64,000 bases of DNA from assembly GCF_900101825.1 (NCBI RefSeq), contig NZ_FNAG01000003.1, positions 62,001 through 126,000 on the forward strand, given 5' to 3'. The stretch comes from Aquimonas voraii (GTDB taxonomy: Bacteria > Pseudomonadota > Gammaproteobacteria > Xanthomonadales > Xanthomonadaceae). Positions within the stretch are counted from its first letter, which is position 1. Each line of letters begins with the position of its first letter. Below the pieces are notes generated by a model. It was not told the origin of the DNA. It ran no database searches and saw only the letters and a program-made list of their open reading frames with translations. The position numbers and the translations under genes were made by a program. This document shows positions 34,685 through 44,724 of the stretch, in pieces.

Positions 34685-37456
34685 ATGCAGCGCCCCGACC
34701 TCGCCACTTGGAAGCGCCTTGAAACCCTGCTCGATGCCGCGCTTGATCTGTCAGCCGCCGAGCGTGAGGCCTGGCTGTCGTCCGCCTGTCCCGAGCCCGA
34801 ACTGCAGACGCGCCTGCGCACGCTGATCGCACAGGCCGAGGCCGAGTCAGGCCCGCTTGAGGCCCTGGCAGCGCGACTGATCGCCGATGTCGACGACACC
34901 CGCGGGGCAGGCCGCGCGATCGGCAGCTATCAGCTGGAGTCGCTGCTGGGCGAGGGCGGCATGGCTGTGGTCTGGCGGGCGAGCCGCAAGATCGCCGGCC
35001 AGCGCCGCGAGGTCGCGCTGAAGTGCCTGCGCCGCGGCCTGCTGTCGCCGGAACTGCGCCAGCGCTTCCTGCAGGAGCAGGCGATTCTGGCGCGGCTGGA
35101 GCATCCGCACATCGCCACCCTGCTGGATGCCGGCGTCGAGCCCGACGGCACGCCCTGGCTGGCGATGCGCCTGGTCGAGGGCGAACGCATCGATGACTGG
35201 TGCAATGCGCGCCATCTCGACGCGCGGGCGCGCGTGCGGGTGCTGCTCGATGTCGCCGCCGCGGTGGCCTTTGCCCATCGCAATCTGGTGGTCCATCGCG
35301 ACATCAAGCCTTCCAACGTGCTGGTCGACCGGGACGGCCACGTGCGCCTGCTCGACTTCGGCATCGCCCGCCTCACCGACGGCAGCGCTGCGGACACGAC
35401 CCGCACCCTGCACCGCGCGCTCTCGCCGCAGTACGCCTCGCCGCAGCAGTTCGAGGGTCTGCCGGCCTCGACCGCCGATGACGCGTTCGGGCTCGGCGCA
35501 CTGCTCTACGTCCTGCTGACCGGCCAGCCGCCGCGCGGCGAGCGCGATGCCGTCGTGACCGACATACCGCCCTCGCGCGCTGCGCGGCCCGCGGCCCTCG
35601 CCGCCGTACTGCCCGAAACGCGCACCTTGCGTGGCGATCTCGACGCCATAGTCCTGCGCGCGCTGGCGCCGCGTGTGGAAGATCGTTATCCCTCGGTCGA
35701 GGCGCTGATGGAGGAGCTCGATCGCTGGCTGTCCGGGCGGCCGGTACGTGCGCGCGGGGTCGGCTGGCTGTACCGCAGCCGGCGCTTCCTCGCGCGGCAC
35801 TGGCTGGCCGCCAGCCTGGCTGCGGCGGCGCTGCTGTCGATGAGCCTCGGCACCTGGTTCGCGCTGGACCGTGCGCGCGTCGCCGAGGCCGAGCGCGCGC
35901 GTGCCGAGGCGGTGCAGGAGTTCCTGCTCGGCATCTTTGAGGCCAACCAGTCCGACGCCAGCGGCAACTACGTGATCAGCCGGCGCGAGATCGCCGCCGA
36001 GGCCGCCCACCGTCTCAGCGCGTCCGACGCGCTGGCGGGCAAGCTCGACCCTGCGCTGTCACTCGGCCTCGCCCGCGTCCTGCATCTGCTCGATCTGCGC
36101 GACGAGGCCCAGGCGCGCGCGCAGGCCGTGCGCGATCAGCTCGGCCCGGCGCGCAGTGGCGAGCCGCTGTCGATCCGGGCCGCCGTGCGCCTGGCTGCGC
36201 TCGCTGCTGATGCGCGTGACTACGCGGAAGCCGAGGCCCTGCTGCGCGAGGCCCTGGCTGCGAGCCGCCAGGCCAGTACGCGTGAGCGCTTCGACATCGC
36301 CCAGCAGCTGGTGATGCCGATCTACTACCAGCAGCGCATCGATGAGGCCTTGGCGCATTCGGACGAACTGATGCGGCTGCTCGACAGCGAGGCCGCCCTG
36401 AGCGTCGATCAGCGCGTGGGCGCCCTGCTGGACCGCAGCGTGCTGCTGCGCGGCGCCGGTCGGCTGGACGAGGCCCGCGCGCTGGTGGCGCGCACGCTGG
36501 CCGAGTCGCAGGCGGCGTTCGGGCCGCGCAGCCCCAAGCTCGTCCGCGTGCTGGATCTGAAGGGCACCATCGACAGTCGTGCGGGCTTCCTGCTCGACGG
36601 CATCCGCGCCCAGGAAGAGGCCATCGCGCTGGCGCGCACGACCAGCGGCTCGATCAATGCCGGCCGCTTGGGCAACCTCGCGCGCTCCTGGCTGCGGCTG
36701 GGGCATTTCGAGAAGGCCCGCGATGTCGCCCGGCATGGTGTCGAGCTGCGCGGCGAGGAGTTCCCGCCAGGACATCCGCTGGACTTTCTCGCGCGCGAGC
36801 CCCTGCATCGTGCCGAGGCCGAGCTGGGTGATCTTGACGGCGGCATCGCCTTTTATCGACGCTGGCTCGCGGCTGGCCCGGAGGACAGCGGCTCGGTGCG
36901 GCAGACCCGCCTGCGCGTCGAGCTGGCCGGGCTGCTTCGGCAGGCGGGAGAGGTCGCCGAAGCCGAAGCCCTGCTGCAGGCCGCGCTGGACCTGCCTGGA
37001 GCGATCTTTCCCGCCCGCGGCGTGCGTGCGGCGGCCGCAGCGCAGCTCGGCTGCCTGCGGCTGGGGGCAGGGCAGGGCGAGGCGGCGCGCGCGGCGTTCG
37101 CGCGCGTGCGCGCCGAGCTCGATCCCCTGCAGATGGAAGTTGACGAACTGCTGCTGCTCGCGGAGTGCGAGGCGCTGATGCAGGCGCGCGAAGGTGCGCT
37201 GCAGGTGGCCTCGGACAGTCTGCAGACGCTGGATGCCGAGCTCGCGCCGCGGCTGGGCGAGGACAGCCCGCGCCGTGCGCGATTGCAGCTGCTGCAGGCC
37301 GCGCTGCTGCAGCGGCTGGGGCGCGCGGCAGCGGCTGCGGATCTGGCCGAACCCGCCCAAGCCGTGCTTGAGCGGCATGGGCTGGCGATCCCTGAGCCTG
37401 GCGACCCGAGCCGGGTACCCGGCGCCGCCTTCCGCCGCGCGCTCGCGCCCGACTGA
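34685..37456 (+). CDS. membrane-anchored Ser/Thr protein kinase with TPR-like C-terminus
   Basis: A 923-residue Hanks-type kinase. The kinase domain (about 80-345) has the glycine loop LGEGGMAVVWRAS, ATP lysine K113 (VALK), catalytic loop H204-R-D-IKPSNV and D224-F-G. A transmembrane segment follows at about 373-395 (WLAASLAAAALLSMSLGTWFAL). The remaining 500 residues are helical and TPR-like, probably outside the inner membrane. A TIGR02999-type sigma factor gene lies 214 bases downstream. In Vibrio and Xanthomonas such kinases phosphorylate and activate their partner sigma factor, which is the likely role here. Confidence 0.9.
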   Translation: MQRPDLATWKRLETLLDAALDLSAAEREAWLSSACPEPELQTRLRTLIAQAEAESGPLEALAARLIADVDDTRGAGRAIGSYQLESLLGEGGMAVVWRASRKIAGQRREVALKCLRRGLLSPELRQRFLQEQAILARLEHPHIATLLDAGVEPDGTPWLAMRLVEGERIDDWCNARHLDARARVRVLLDVAAAVAFAHRNLVVHRDIKPSNVLVDRDGHVRLLDFGIARLTDGSAADTTRTLHRALSPQYASPQQFEGLPASTADDAFGLGALLYVLLTGQPPRGERDAVVTDIPPSRAARPAALAAVLPETRTLRGDLDAIVLRALAPRVEDRYPSVEALMEELDRWLSGRPVRARGVGWLYRSRRFLARHWLAASLAAAALLSMSLGTWFALDRARVAEAERARAEAVQEFLLGIFEANQSDASGNYVISRREIAAEAAHRLSASDALAGKLDPALSLGLARVLHLLDLRDEAQARAQAVRDQLGPARSGEPLSIRAAVRLAALAADARDYAEAEALLREALAASRQASTRERFDIAQQLVMPIYYQQRIDEALAHSDELMRLLDSEAALSVDQRVGALLDRSVLLRGAGRLDEARALVARTLAESQAAFGPRSPKLVRVLDLKGTIDSRAGFLLDGIRAQEEAIALARTTSGSINAGRLGNLARSWLRLGHFEKARDVARHGVELRGEEFPPGHPLDFLAREPLHRAEAELGDLDGGIAFYRRWLAAGPEDSGSVRQTRLRVELAGLLRQAGEVAEAEALLQAALDLPGAIFPARGVRAAAAAQLGCLRLGAGQGEAARAAFARVRAELDPLQMEVDELLLLAECEALMQAREGALQVASDSLQTLDAELAPRLGEDSPRRARLQLLQAALLQRLGRAAAAADLAEPAQAVLERHGLAIPEPGDPSRVPGAAFRRALAPD

Positions 37457-37670
37457 TGCGCAGCACGCGGCTGAGTGCGGGCTCGCATGGGGGCGGCGCC
37501 TGCAGTCAGCGTCCATCGCGGCGCAGGTGTGGGCGATGACTGCGCCAGCCTTGCGTGAGGGCGGCCGCCTCGCGACGCCGCGAGTGCCCGTTCGCCGGCT
37601 TGACCGCAGCCCGCGGGCCCCACGCTAGACTCAAGCAGGGCCGGCCCGGCCCGACGCCTGCACAACCCTC

Positions 37671-38243
37671 GTGTCTCAGCACATCACCCGTCTTCTGCAG
37701 CAGGCCAGTGAAGGCGATCGCCATGCGTTCGATGCCCTGATGCCCCTGGTCTACGAGCCGCTGCGGCGCATCGCCCGCGGCCAGATCGCCAGCGAAGGCC
37801 GCGCACAGACGCTGTCGACCACCGCACTGGTGCACGAGGCCTGGTTGGGGCTGTCGAATGCCGGCGAAGTCGGCTGGCAGGACCAGAACCACTTCTACCG
37901 CTACGCCGCCCGCGCGATGCGCAACATCCTGATCGACGCAGCGCGCGCGCGGCAGGCGCAGAAGCGGGGCAGCGGCGCAGAGCACCTCGATGTCGACGAG
38001 GTCGCGCTGCCGATCAGCGAGGCCAGCAGTGGCGACCTGCTGGCGCTGGACGAAGCCCTGCAGAAGCTCGCCGAGGTCAACCCGCGGCTCGCCCAGGTGG
38101 TCGAGCTGCGCTTCTTTGCCGGGCTGGAAGTCGAGCAGGTCGGCGAGGTCCTCGGTATCCACGCCCGCAGCGTGGTCCGCGACTGGCGCCGCGCGCGTGC
38201 CCTGCTGGCGCAGATGCTCGATGCCGAAGCCCTGCCGGACTGA
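37671..38243 (+). CDS. TIGR02999-type (ECF43-like) sigma factor
   Basis: A 190-residue sigma factor of the group usually paired with Ser/Thr kinases. Region 2 is seen in LVYEPLRRIARGQ and FYRYAARAMRNILIDAARARQAQ, region 4 in LAQVVELRFFAGLEVEQVGEVLGIHARSVVRDWRRAR. Where ordinary sigma factors have an acidic DAED-type motif before LVQE, this one has S49-T50-T51 before ALVHEAWL. In this group such threonines are phosphorylated by the partner kinase to supply negative charge; for this protein that is inference. The start is GTG 37671. No anti-sigma gene is nearby. Confidence 0.9.
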   Translation: MSQHITRLLQQASEGDRHAFDALMPLVYEPLRRIARGQIASEGRAQTLSTTALVHEAWLGLSNAGEVGWQDQNHFYRYAARAMRNILIDAARARQAQKRGSGAEHLDVDEVALPISEASSGDLLALDEALQKLAEVNPRLAQVVELRFFAGLEVEQVGEVLGIHARSVVRDWRRARALLAQMLDAEALPD

Positions 38244-38325
38244 ATTCTCCGGCGCAGACGTGTCCTCTCGCGTCCGCGCATTCCGTTTGAGATGGCATCG
38301 ACATCATTCGGAAGGAGTCAGGGCG

Positions 38326-40419
38326 ATGGCAATGCGCTGGATCCAAGGCCTGTGTCTCGTGCTCGGGCTGAGCGTGGCTGGCAGCGCGGCTGCAGCCACC
38401 CGCACCTGGCCCGGCAATGCGCCCTGTGCGGGCACCCTGCAGGCCTGCATCGACGCCTCGGCGGCGGGCGATGAGGTGCTGATCGCGACGACGGCCGAGA
38501 TCGACGAGAACATCACGCTCAACAAGTCCTTCGCCCTGCGCGCGGCCCCCAACCTGGTGGCGCGCTTCGCGCCGGGGCGCAGCGTGACCGGTCAGGTCAG
38601 CAGCAACGTCACGAGCTGGGACATCGAAGGCCTGCACCTGCGCGACGGCCGCATCGAGCTGGTGCACAGCGCGCCGTCCTCACTGACGGCGCGGCTGGTG
38701 AACAACGCGATTGAAGTGACCCAGGGCCCCACGCTCGGTTCGCCGGTGGGGCTGCGCGTGCTCAAGTCGAATGCCAATGGCACCGCCAGCGTGGACGTGC
38801 AGAACAACCGGGTCGACAGCGGCATCTCCAACCAGCCGGCGATCAGCGTGAGCCTGAACGCGCGCACCTCCGGTCGTGTCGCCTTCAATCGGATCACGCG
38901 CAGCGGCGTGGCGAACAGCAGCGGCTCCGGCCTGCTGCTGAGGCTCAGCCCGGGCGATCCGCACGTGGTGAACGTCTACGGCAATCGCATCGAGGGGGGC
39001 TTCGCGGACGGCGCCTTGCGTGTCGATGTCGGCGTCACGCCGGTGTTCGGCAGCGGCGGCAGCTCGACGCCGGTCGTGCGCGCCTTCAGCAATGCGCTGA
39101 TCTGCCTGGGCAGCGTCGGCTTTGCGCCCAACGGCCTGTATGCGGCCTCGTTCGCGGGCACAGGCCAGACCGAGCTGCGCCTGTTCAACAACACCGCGGT
39201 GGGCTGCGACACCCCGATCTGGATCGACTACCCGATCAATGGGCCCAGCCTGAGCGGCAGCATCTTCAACAACCTCATCGCCCACAACACGCAGAGCCTG
39301 GTGGTCTCGGGCAATGTGGTCGGCGGCTTCACCATCGAGCGCAACCTGAGCTTCGGCAACAGCTTCAACACCCTGCCGGCCAGCGCCACGCTCACCGTGA
39401 CCGGCGATCCGCGCCTGCGTTCACTCCGGTTTCCGCGCCCGGGTGCGGGCTCGGCGGCAATCAACGCCGGCAATGCGGTGTCCGCACAGCTGCTCTATGC
39501 CGCGGCCAGCGCGCCGCAGGTCGATGTCGACGGCCGCCGTCGCAGCATCGGCAGCGGTACCACCGCGATCGACATCGGCGCCTACGAGTCGGGCGACAGC
39601 GTCGGCCTCGTGCGCAACGGCGCGAGCGCCGCCAGCACGGTTGCCCTCGGTGTGGCCAGCGAGGCGGTCAACGTGCAGCTGGGCAAGAGCTTCAACCCGC
39701 TGCCGGGCGTGCCCGGCGTCAGCACTGCGCGCCCGGTCGGCGTCTTCCACGCCCTGCAGTGGTTCGGCCAGGCGATCGGCGCCGATCTGCCGGCGGGCGC
39801 CAACCTGCATGCCTTCGCCCCCGGCCCGCAGGGCAGCTTCGGCGCCAGCTACCGGCACGAGACGGCGAGCGGCAACACCGCGTTCGAATCGACCTCGCTC
39901 AGCAACACCTATCTCAACGGCAAGGGTCGCGAGGACGCGATCGTGCTGGCCACGCCGGTCTGGCTGGGCGGCGCGCAGAACCCGCAGAACATCGCCGTGG
40001 GCTTCAGCTGTCCCAGCGGCAGCACCGGCGCCAACTGCTGGTTCATCGGCAACCAGGCGCTGGGCGCGAGCATGCCGACCGGGCTGGGTTTCCATGTCTA
40101 TGCCCAGGACCCCAGCCCCAACGCCTTCGTGCACCGCGTGACCACGGCCGGCCGCTTCAGCCCCATGCCCTACCACCCGCTGCTGGGCGACGATCCGAAC
40201 CGCTGCGCGCGCGCCATTGCCACGCCGCGGGTCGTGCCCGGCCTGACCAACAACACCCCCTATGACCTCGAATGGCGACAGATCGACGGCCGCGGCGTCT
40301 GGGGCATCCAGGGTGAGGCCTCGATGCCGGTCGGCGCCGAGTTCTTCGTCTTCGTCGACGCCGCGTCCTTCGAGGACTGCGCCTTCGCCGAGCTGTTCAA
40401 GGATGGGTTTGAGGATTGA
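38326..40419 (+). CDS. large exported beta-helix-like protein with DGFE tail
   Basis: A 697-residue exported protein. The start ATG 38326 has GAAGGAG upstream and a signal peptide (IQGLCLVLGLSVAGSAAA). Residues ~30-420 contain many short Asn-rich strands (NNAIEVTQG, VQNNRVDSG, VYGNRIEGG, FNNTAVGC, FNNLIAHN), the pattern of a right-handed parallel beta-helix. The last 250 residues form another domain and end in ELFKDGFED, matching the VFADGFEN end of the protein at 24122. It lies directly after the kinase-linked sigma factor gene and may be one of its targets, which is inference. The ligand or substrate is unknown. Confidence 0.75.
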   Translation: MAMRWIQGLCLVLGLSVAGSAAAATRTWPGNAPCAGTLQACIDASAAGDEVLIATTAEIDENITLNKSFALRAAPNLVARFAPGRSVTGQVSSNVTSWDIEGLHLRDGRIELVHSAPSSLTARLVNNAIEVTQGPTLGSPVGLRVLKSNANGTASVDVQNNRVDSGISNQPAISVSLNARTSGRVAFNRITRSGVANSSGSGLLLRLSPGDPHVVNVYGNRIEGGFADGALRVDVGVTPVFGSGGSSTPVVRAFSNALICLGSVGFAPNGLYAASFAGTGQTELRLFNNTAVGCDTPIWIDYPINGPSLSGSIFNNLIAHNTQSLVVSGNVVGGFTIERNLSFGNSFNTLPASATLTVTGDPRLRSLRFPRPGAGSAAINAGNAVSAQLLYAAASAPQVDVDGRRRSIGSGTTAIDIGAYESGDSVGLVRNGASAASTVALGVASEAVNVQLGKSFNPLPGVPGVSTARPVGVFHALQWFGQAIGADLPAGANLHAFAPGPQGSFGASYRHETASGNTAFESTSLSNTYLNGKGREDAIVLATPVWLGGAQNPQNIAVGFSCPSGSTGANCWFIGNQALGASMPTGLGFHVYAQDPSPNAFVHRVTTAGRFSPMPYHPLLGDDPNRCARAIATPRVVPGLTNNTPYDLEWRQIDGRGVWGIQGEASMPVGAEFFVFVDAASFEDCAFAELFKDGFED

Positions 40420-40426
40420 GGGCGGG

Positions 40427-40607
40427 GATTGGGGATTGGGAGTCGGGAATCGATGAAAACCCGGCACCTGCCTCGGCCAGCGCTGCATCCCGAATCGGAC
40501 GACTGGTTTTACAGGGGCTGGAGCTTGCGGAGCTGAGTGCAAACCTCAGGCTTGTCCCGATTCCCGATTCCCGATTCCCGATTCCCGATTCCCGATTCCC
40601 GATTCCC
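40427..40607. repeat. inverted GATTCCC repeat pair with (GATTCCC)7 tract
   Basis: GGGGATTGGGGATTGGGAGT at 40427 onward is the inverse of seven perfect GATTCCC heptamers at 40559-40607. The pair encloses about 100 bases without an ORF of note. It is the same repeat family that encloses the four-helix-bundle gene at 31050. Confidence 0.85.
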
Positions 40608-40716
40608 GGCTCTCCATCCAAACGCTTCCGCACGCGCCAACCCCGCCCTAGACTAGGTGGCGGCCCTGCTGAGCCCGTCCGGCGCGGCGGCCGCTCGCCC
40701 CTGCAAGGTTGCCCGC

Positions 40717-43700
40717 GTGAACACCCCCATCCTGACCCCGGAACTCCCGGCCGCCAGCGAACCGCTGCGCGCCGCCCTGACTGCTGCCTGGCTGCGTGAC
40801 GAAGACGAGGCCGTGCGCGCCCTCCTGGGCGAGCTGCAGCTCGATGCCGATGCGCGCGCGCGCATCCAGGCCACTGCCGTTGATCTGGTCGAGCGCGTGC
40901 GCAAGCGCGCGCAGGACCAGGGCGCCATCGAAGCCTTCATGCGTGAGTACGACCTCTCCAGCGAAGAAGGCGTGCTGCTGATGTGCGTGGCGGAAGCCCT
41001 GCTGCGCATTCCCGACAGCGAGACCGCCGATCGCCTGATCCGCGACAAGCTGGGTGATGCCGACTGGGGCAAGCATGTCGGCCAAAGCGATTCGCTGTTC
41101 GTCAACGCCAGCACCTGGGGCCTGATGCTGACCGGCCGCATGGTCAATCTGGCCGAAGAAACCCGCAGCAACTTCGTCGGTGCGCTGAAGCGTCTGGTCG
41201 GTCGCGCCGGCGAGCCGGTGGTGCGTCTGGCCGTGCGCCAGGCCATGAAGATCATGGGCCACCAGTTCGTCATGGGCCGCACCATCGAAGAGGCCCTGAA
41301 GCGCAGCAAGAAAGGCGAGAACGCCCGCTACCGCTACAGCTACGACATGCTCGGCGAGGGTGCACTGACCCAGCCCGACGGTGACCGCTATTTCGAGGCC
41401 TATCGCAAGGCCATCCTCGCGATCGGCAGCACCGGCCCCTTCGCCGATGTGTTCGATGCGCCGAGCATCTCGGTCAAGCTCTCCGCCCTGCATCCGCGCT
41501 ACGAGCACGGCAAGCGCGCCCGCGTGATGGCCGAGCTGGCGCCGCGCGTGCTGGAGCTGGCCAAGCTCGCGCGCGCCCAGGGCATCGGCTTCACCATCGA
41601 CGCCGAGGAAACCGACCGGCTCGAACTCAGCCTCGACCTGATCCTGAACGTCTTCGCCGACCCCGCGCTGGACGGCTGGCAGGGTTATGGGCTGGCCGTG
41701 CAGGCCTACCAGAAGCGCGCGCCGCAGGTGATCGATCTGGTCGCCGATGCCGCACGGAAAGCAGGCCGCCGCATCCCGATGCGACTGGTCAAGGGCGCCT
41801 ACTGGGATGCGGAAGTGAAGCGCGCCCAGGTCGAAGGCCAGGCGGGCTATCCCGTGTTCACCCGCAAGCCGAACACGGATCTCAGCTACCTCGCCTGCGC
41901 GCGGCGCATGCTCGGCCATATCGATGCGCTGTATCCGATGTTCGCCTCGCACAACGCCCACACCATCGCGGCCATCCATCACATGGCGCTGGAAATGCTG
42001 GGCCCGGTCGAGCCCACCGCCGCACCGCGCTTCGAGTTCCAGAAGCTGCACGGCATGGGCGATGACCTCTACGCCGAAGTGATCGGCCCCGATCGCCTCA
42101 ACACGCCCTGCCGTGTGTATGCCCCGGTCGGCAGCCACGAGGACCTGCTGCCCTACCTGGTGCGTCGCTTGCTGGAGAACGGCGCCAACTCCAGCTTCGT
42201 TAACCGCATCACCGATCCCGCGATCAGCCCGGTCGAGCTGGTGGCCGACCCCACCGAGACCGTGCGTGGCTATGCCAACGCTGCGCATCCGCGCATTCCC
42301 CTGCCTGTCCACCTCTACGGAACCGAACGAGCCAATTCCATGGGCATCAACCTCGCCGACGACAACGCGCTGCGCGCCCTGGCTGAACGCATGAATGCGC
42401 TCCGCTTCCCGACCGAGGTCAAGCCGCTGGTGCCCGGCGCGAGTTCCGCGGGCGCCTGGGTGGACGTGCGCTCGCCCAGCGATCGCAGCCAGGTGCTGGG
42501 CCGCTGGCAGGCTGCGGATGCTGCGACGGTCGAGCGCGCCATTGCCAATGCCGAGAAAGCCCAGCACGGCTGGGACGCGCTGCCGGCGGCCTCTAGAGCC
42601 AAGATCATCGAGCACGCGGCCAGCCTGATGGAGCAGCGCATGCCCGAGTTCATGGCCCTGGCCACCCGCGAAGCCGGCAAGACCCTGGCCGACGGCATCG
42701 CCGAGGTGCGTGAGGCGGTCGACTTCTGCCGCTACTACGCCGTCCAGGGCCGCCGCCTGTTCAATCAGCCGGAAGTGCTGCCGGGGCCCACCGGCGAGAG
42801 CAACACCCTGCATCTGCACGGCCGCGGCGTGTTCGTCTGCATCAGCCCGTGGAACTTCCCGCTGGCGATCTTCATCGGCCAGGTGGTCGCCGGCCTCGTC
42901 GCCGGCAATGCCGTGATCGCCAAGCCCGCGGAGCAGACCACCCTGATCGCGCACGCGGCGGTGAAGCTGCTGCACGAGGCCGGCGTACCCGAGGACGTGC
43001 TGCAGCTGGTGCCGGGCGACGGCCCCACGGTCGGCGCGCCGCTGACCCGCGACCCGCGCATCGCCGGCGTGGCCTTCACCGGCTCGACCGAAGTCGCGCG
43101 CCTGATCAACCGCACGCTGGCCGAACGCGACGGCCCGATCGGCGTGCTGATTGCGGAGACCGGCGGCCAGAACGCGCTGATCGCCGATTCGTCCTCGCTG
43201 CCCGAGCAGCTGGTCAAGGACGCCATCAGCGGCGCCTTTGGTTCTGCCGGGCAGCGCTGCTCGGCCGCGCGCGTGCTGTTCGTGCAGGCCGACATCGCCG
43301 ACAAGGTCGTGCACATGCTGGCCGGCGCCATGGCCGAGCTGAAGATCGGCGACCCTGGCCTGCTCAGCACCGACATCGGCCCGGTCATCGACGAAGAGGC
43401 CAAGGGCATCCTCGACGCACACGCCGCGCGCATGGATGCCGAAGCCAAACTCATCGCGGTGGCGCCCCTGCCCGCCGAGTGCAGCAAGGGCACCTACTTC
43501 GCCCCGCGCGCCTACGAGATCCCGAGTCTCGCCACGCTCAAGCGCGAAGTCTTCGGCCCGGTGCTGCACGTGATCCGCTGGCAGGCCAGCGAGCTGGACC
43601 AGGTCATCGACGCCATCAACGCCACCGGCTACGGCCTCACGCTGGGCATCCACTCGCGCATCGACGAGACGGTCGAGAGAATCAGCAAGCGCGTCCGCGT

Positions 43701-43896
43701 CGGCAACTGCTACGTCAACCGCAACCAGATCGGCGCCGTGGTCGGCGTGCAGCCCTTCGGCGGTGAAGGGCTGTCCGGCACCGGGCCGAAGGCCGGCGGC
43801 CCGCACTACCTGCTGCGCTTCGCCACCGAGCGCACGCTGACCATCGACACCACGGCGGCAGGCGGCAATGCCTCGCTGCTGACGCTGGATGAGTGA
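40717..43896 (+). CDS. putA: bifunctional proline dehydrogenase/P5C dehydrogenase PutA
   Basis: Oxidises proline to glutamate in two steps at the inner-membrane face and cytoplasm. In about 1059 residues it has an N-terminal helical region (~15-130), a FAD-binding proline dehydrogenase barrel (~180-480, with MRLVKGAYWDAEVKRAQVEG and the end region RRLLENGANSSFVNR) and an aldehyde dehydrogenase domain with SPWNFPLAIFIGQV, FTGSTEVAR and the catalytic cysteine in SAGQRCSAARV. The ribbon-helix-helix DNA-binding domain of enteric PutA is absent, so it should not repress its own operon. GTG 40717 is preferred; an earlier GTG at 40657 is possible. Confidence 0.95.
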   Translation: MNTPILTPELPAASEPLRAALTAAWLRDEDEAVRALLGELQLDADARARIQATAVDLVERVRKRAQDQGAIEAFMREYDLSSEEGVLLMCVAEALLRIPDSETADRLIRDKLGDADWGKHVGQSDSLFVNASTWGLMLTGRMVNLAEETRSNFVGALKRLVGRAGEPVVRLAVRQAMKIMGHQFVMGRTIEEALKRSKKGENARYRYSYDMLGEGALTQPDGDRYFEAYRKAILAIGSTGPFADVFDAPSISVKLSALHPRYEHGKRARVMAELAPRVLELAKLARAQGIGFTIDAEETDRLELSLDLILNVFADPALDGWQGYGLAVQAYQKRAPQVIDLVADAARKAGRRIPMRLVKGAYWDAEVKRAQVEGQAGYPVFTRKPNTDLSYLACARRMLGHIDALYPMFASHNAHTIAAIHHMALEMLGPVEPTAAPRFEFQKLHGMGDDLYAEVIGPDRLNTPCRVYAPVGSHEDLLPYLVRRLLENGANSSFVNRITDPAISPVELVADPTETVRGYANAAHPRIPLPVHLYGTERANSMGINLADDNALRALAERMNALRFPTEVKPLVPGASSAGAWVDVRSPSDRSQVLGRWQAADAATVERAIANAEKAQHGWDALPAASRAKIIEHAASLMEQRMPEFMALATREAGKTLADGIAEVREAVDFCRYYAVQGRRLFNQPEVLPGPTGESNTLHLHGRGVFVCISPWNFPLAIFIGQVVAGLVAGNAVIAKPAEQTTLIAHAAVKLLHEAGVPEDVLQLVPGDGPTVGAPLTRDPRIAGVAFTGSTEVARLINRTLAERDGPIGVLIAETGGQNALIADSSSLPEQLVKDAISGAFGSAGQRCSAARVLFVQADIADKVVHMLAGAMAELKIGDPGLLSTDIGPVIDEEAKGILDAHAARMDAEAKLIAVAPLPAECSKGTYFAPRAYEIPSLATLKREVFGPVLHVIRWQASELDQVIDAINATGYGLTLGIHSRIDETVERISKRVRVGNCYVNRNQIGAVVGVQPFGGEGLSGTGPKAGGPHYLLRFATERTLTIDTTAAGGNASLLTLDE

Positions 43897-43924
43897 GGTC
43901 GCGGGCTGCCGATCCTGATGTGTG

Positions 43925-43948
43925 CAAGGCCGCCTTCGGGCGGCCTTG
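43925..43948 (+). terminator. terminator hairpin after putA
   Basis: Perfect 10-bp stem CAAGGCCGCC/GGCGGCCTTG closed by a TTCG tetraloop, 29 bases after the putA stop. A T-tract is lacking. Confidence 0.7.
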
Positions 43949-44001
43949 TGCTGTGTGCGGGCCCGTCAAGCTGTCAGTTCTTGCAGCTTGTCGGGCGGAT
44001 C

Positions 44002-44014
44002 GGGGGGGGGGGGG
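44002..44014 (+). repeat. 13-G homopolymer upstream of an exported protein gene
   Basis: An unbroken run of 13 G, about 40 bases upstream of the next start codon. TTGTCG at 43988-43993 and TAACGT at 44015-44020 flank it with a 21-base spacer, but neither is a convincing promoter box. Confidence 0.7.
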
Positions 44015-44053
44015 TAACGTGCGCCCGCCGAAATGGTCGGCAAAGCAACGAGC

Positions 44054-44557
44054 ATGTTCATGCGGATTCAAGGTTTGATGGTTGCCGGCATCCTGCTTTT
44101 CTCTGGCGGGGTGCTCTTTTCGACTGAAGCGCAGGCGGTGGACTGCATCCCAGGGGAGACGTGCCACGTGATCGGCGACCCGCCGCCTCAATCGCCCGTC
44201 CCGATTATCGGCGGCGGTATCGGCGGCGGTGATGATCCTTGCGGTGGTAATTTGTGCTTGGGCGGAGGTGGCGGAAACTCTGGCGGATCCGCGCTTGGAA
44301 GCGAATCTAACCCAAACGTGATTCCAGGTACTCTTCCGTGCGCCGACCCCGACACCCGGGAGCATCAGGTAACTGCGCTCTACAGCTCGATGCAGGGAGT
44401 TTCGTGCGGCGCTGATCATGGAAGAATCGGCCAGTATTTCTCGGTCCAGTTTGTAGGGAGTGACGGAAACCTGACTGCAGGCCTCTATGTGCGAACCGAC
44501 AGCAACTGCATGTCCAGCCACAAGTTCTTCGAGATCGTGTCTCCCCCGGGATGCTGA
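44054..44557 (+). CDS. exported glycine-rich protein of unknown function
   Basis: I do not recognise this 167-residue protein. It has a signal sequence (IQGLMVAGILLFSGGVLFSTEAQA), a Pro/Gly-rich low-complexity segment with several cysteines (CIPGETCHVIGDPPP, then repeated GGG; residues ~30-80), and a more ordinary C-terminal domain with SMQGVSCGADHGRIGQYFSVQF and a terminal CysPro-like end SPPGC. At least seven cysteines suggest disulfide bonds outside the cytoplasm. ATG 44054 or 44060 may be the start. Base composition is less GC-rich than the neighbours, which with the G-tract upstream suggests acquired DNA. Confidence 0.6.
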   Translation: MFMRIQGLMVAGILLFSGGVLFSTEAQAVDCIPGETCHVIGDPPPQSPVPIIGGGIGGGDDPCGGNLCLGGGGGNSGGSALGSESNPNVIPGTLPCADPDTREHQVTALYSSMQGVSCGADHGRIGQYFSVQFVGSDGNLTAGLYVRTDSNCMSSHKFFEIVSPPGC

Positions 44558-44724
44558 GTACGAACCCGAAGTGTGTTTTCACGCTGACCTGCGTGGCCTG
44601 GAGAGACGGTGTCGCCGAGCGTGGTCGTCAAGATACCCATGCTTAGCAGGTTCGCCAGGGCGCTCCGGCACTCTGGCTGCGGTTTCCTGAGGTTTGTCGA
44701 CGCTAACTAGACTAGGGACTCCTT

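Noticed and set aside
40648-43806. 1052-codon minus-strand frame opposite putA
   Set aside because: It is the antisense shadow of putA. The translation is rich in His, Gly and Gln without domain features.
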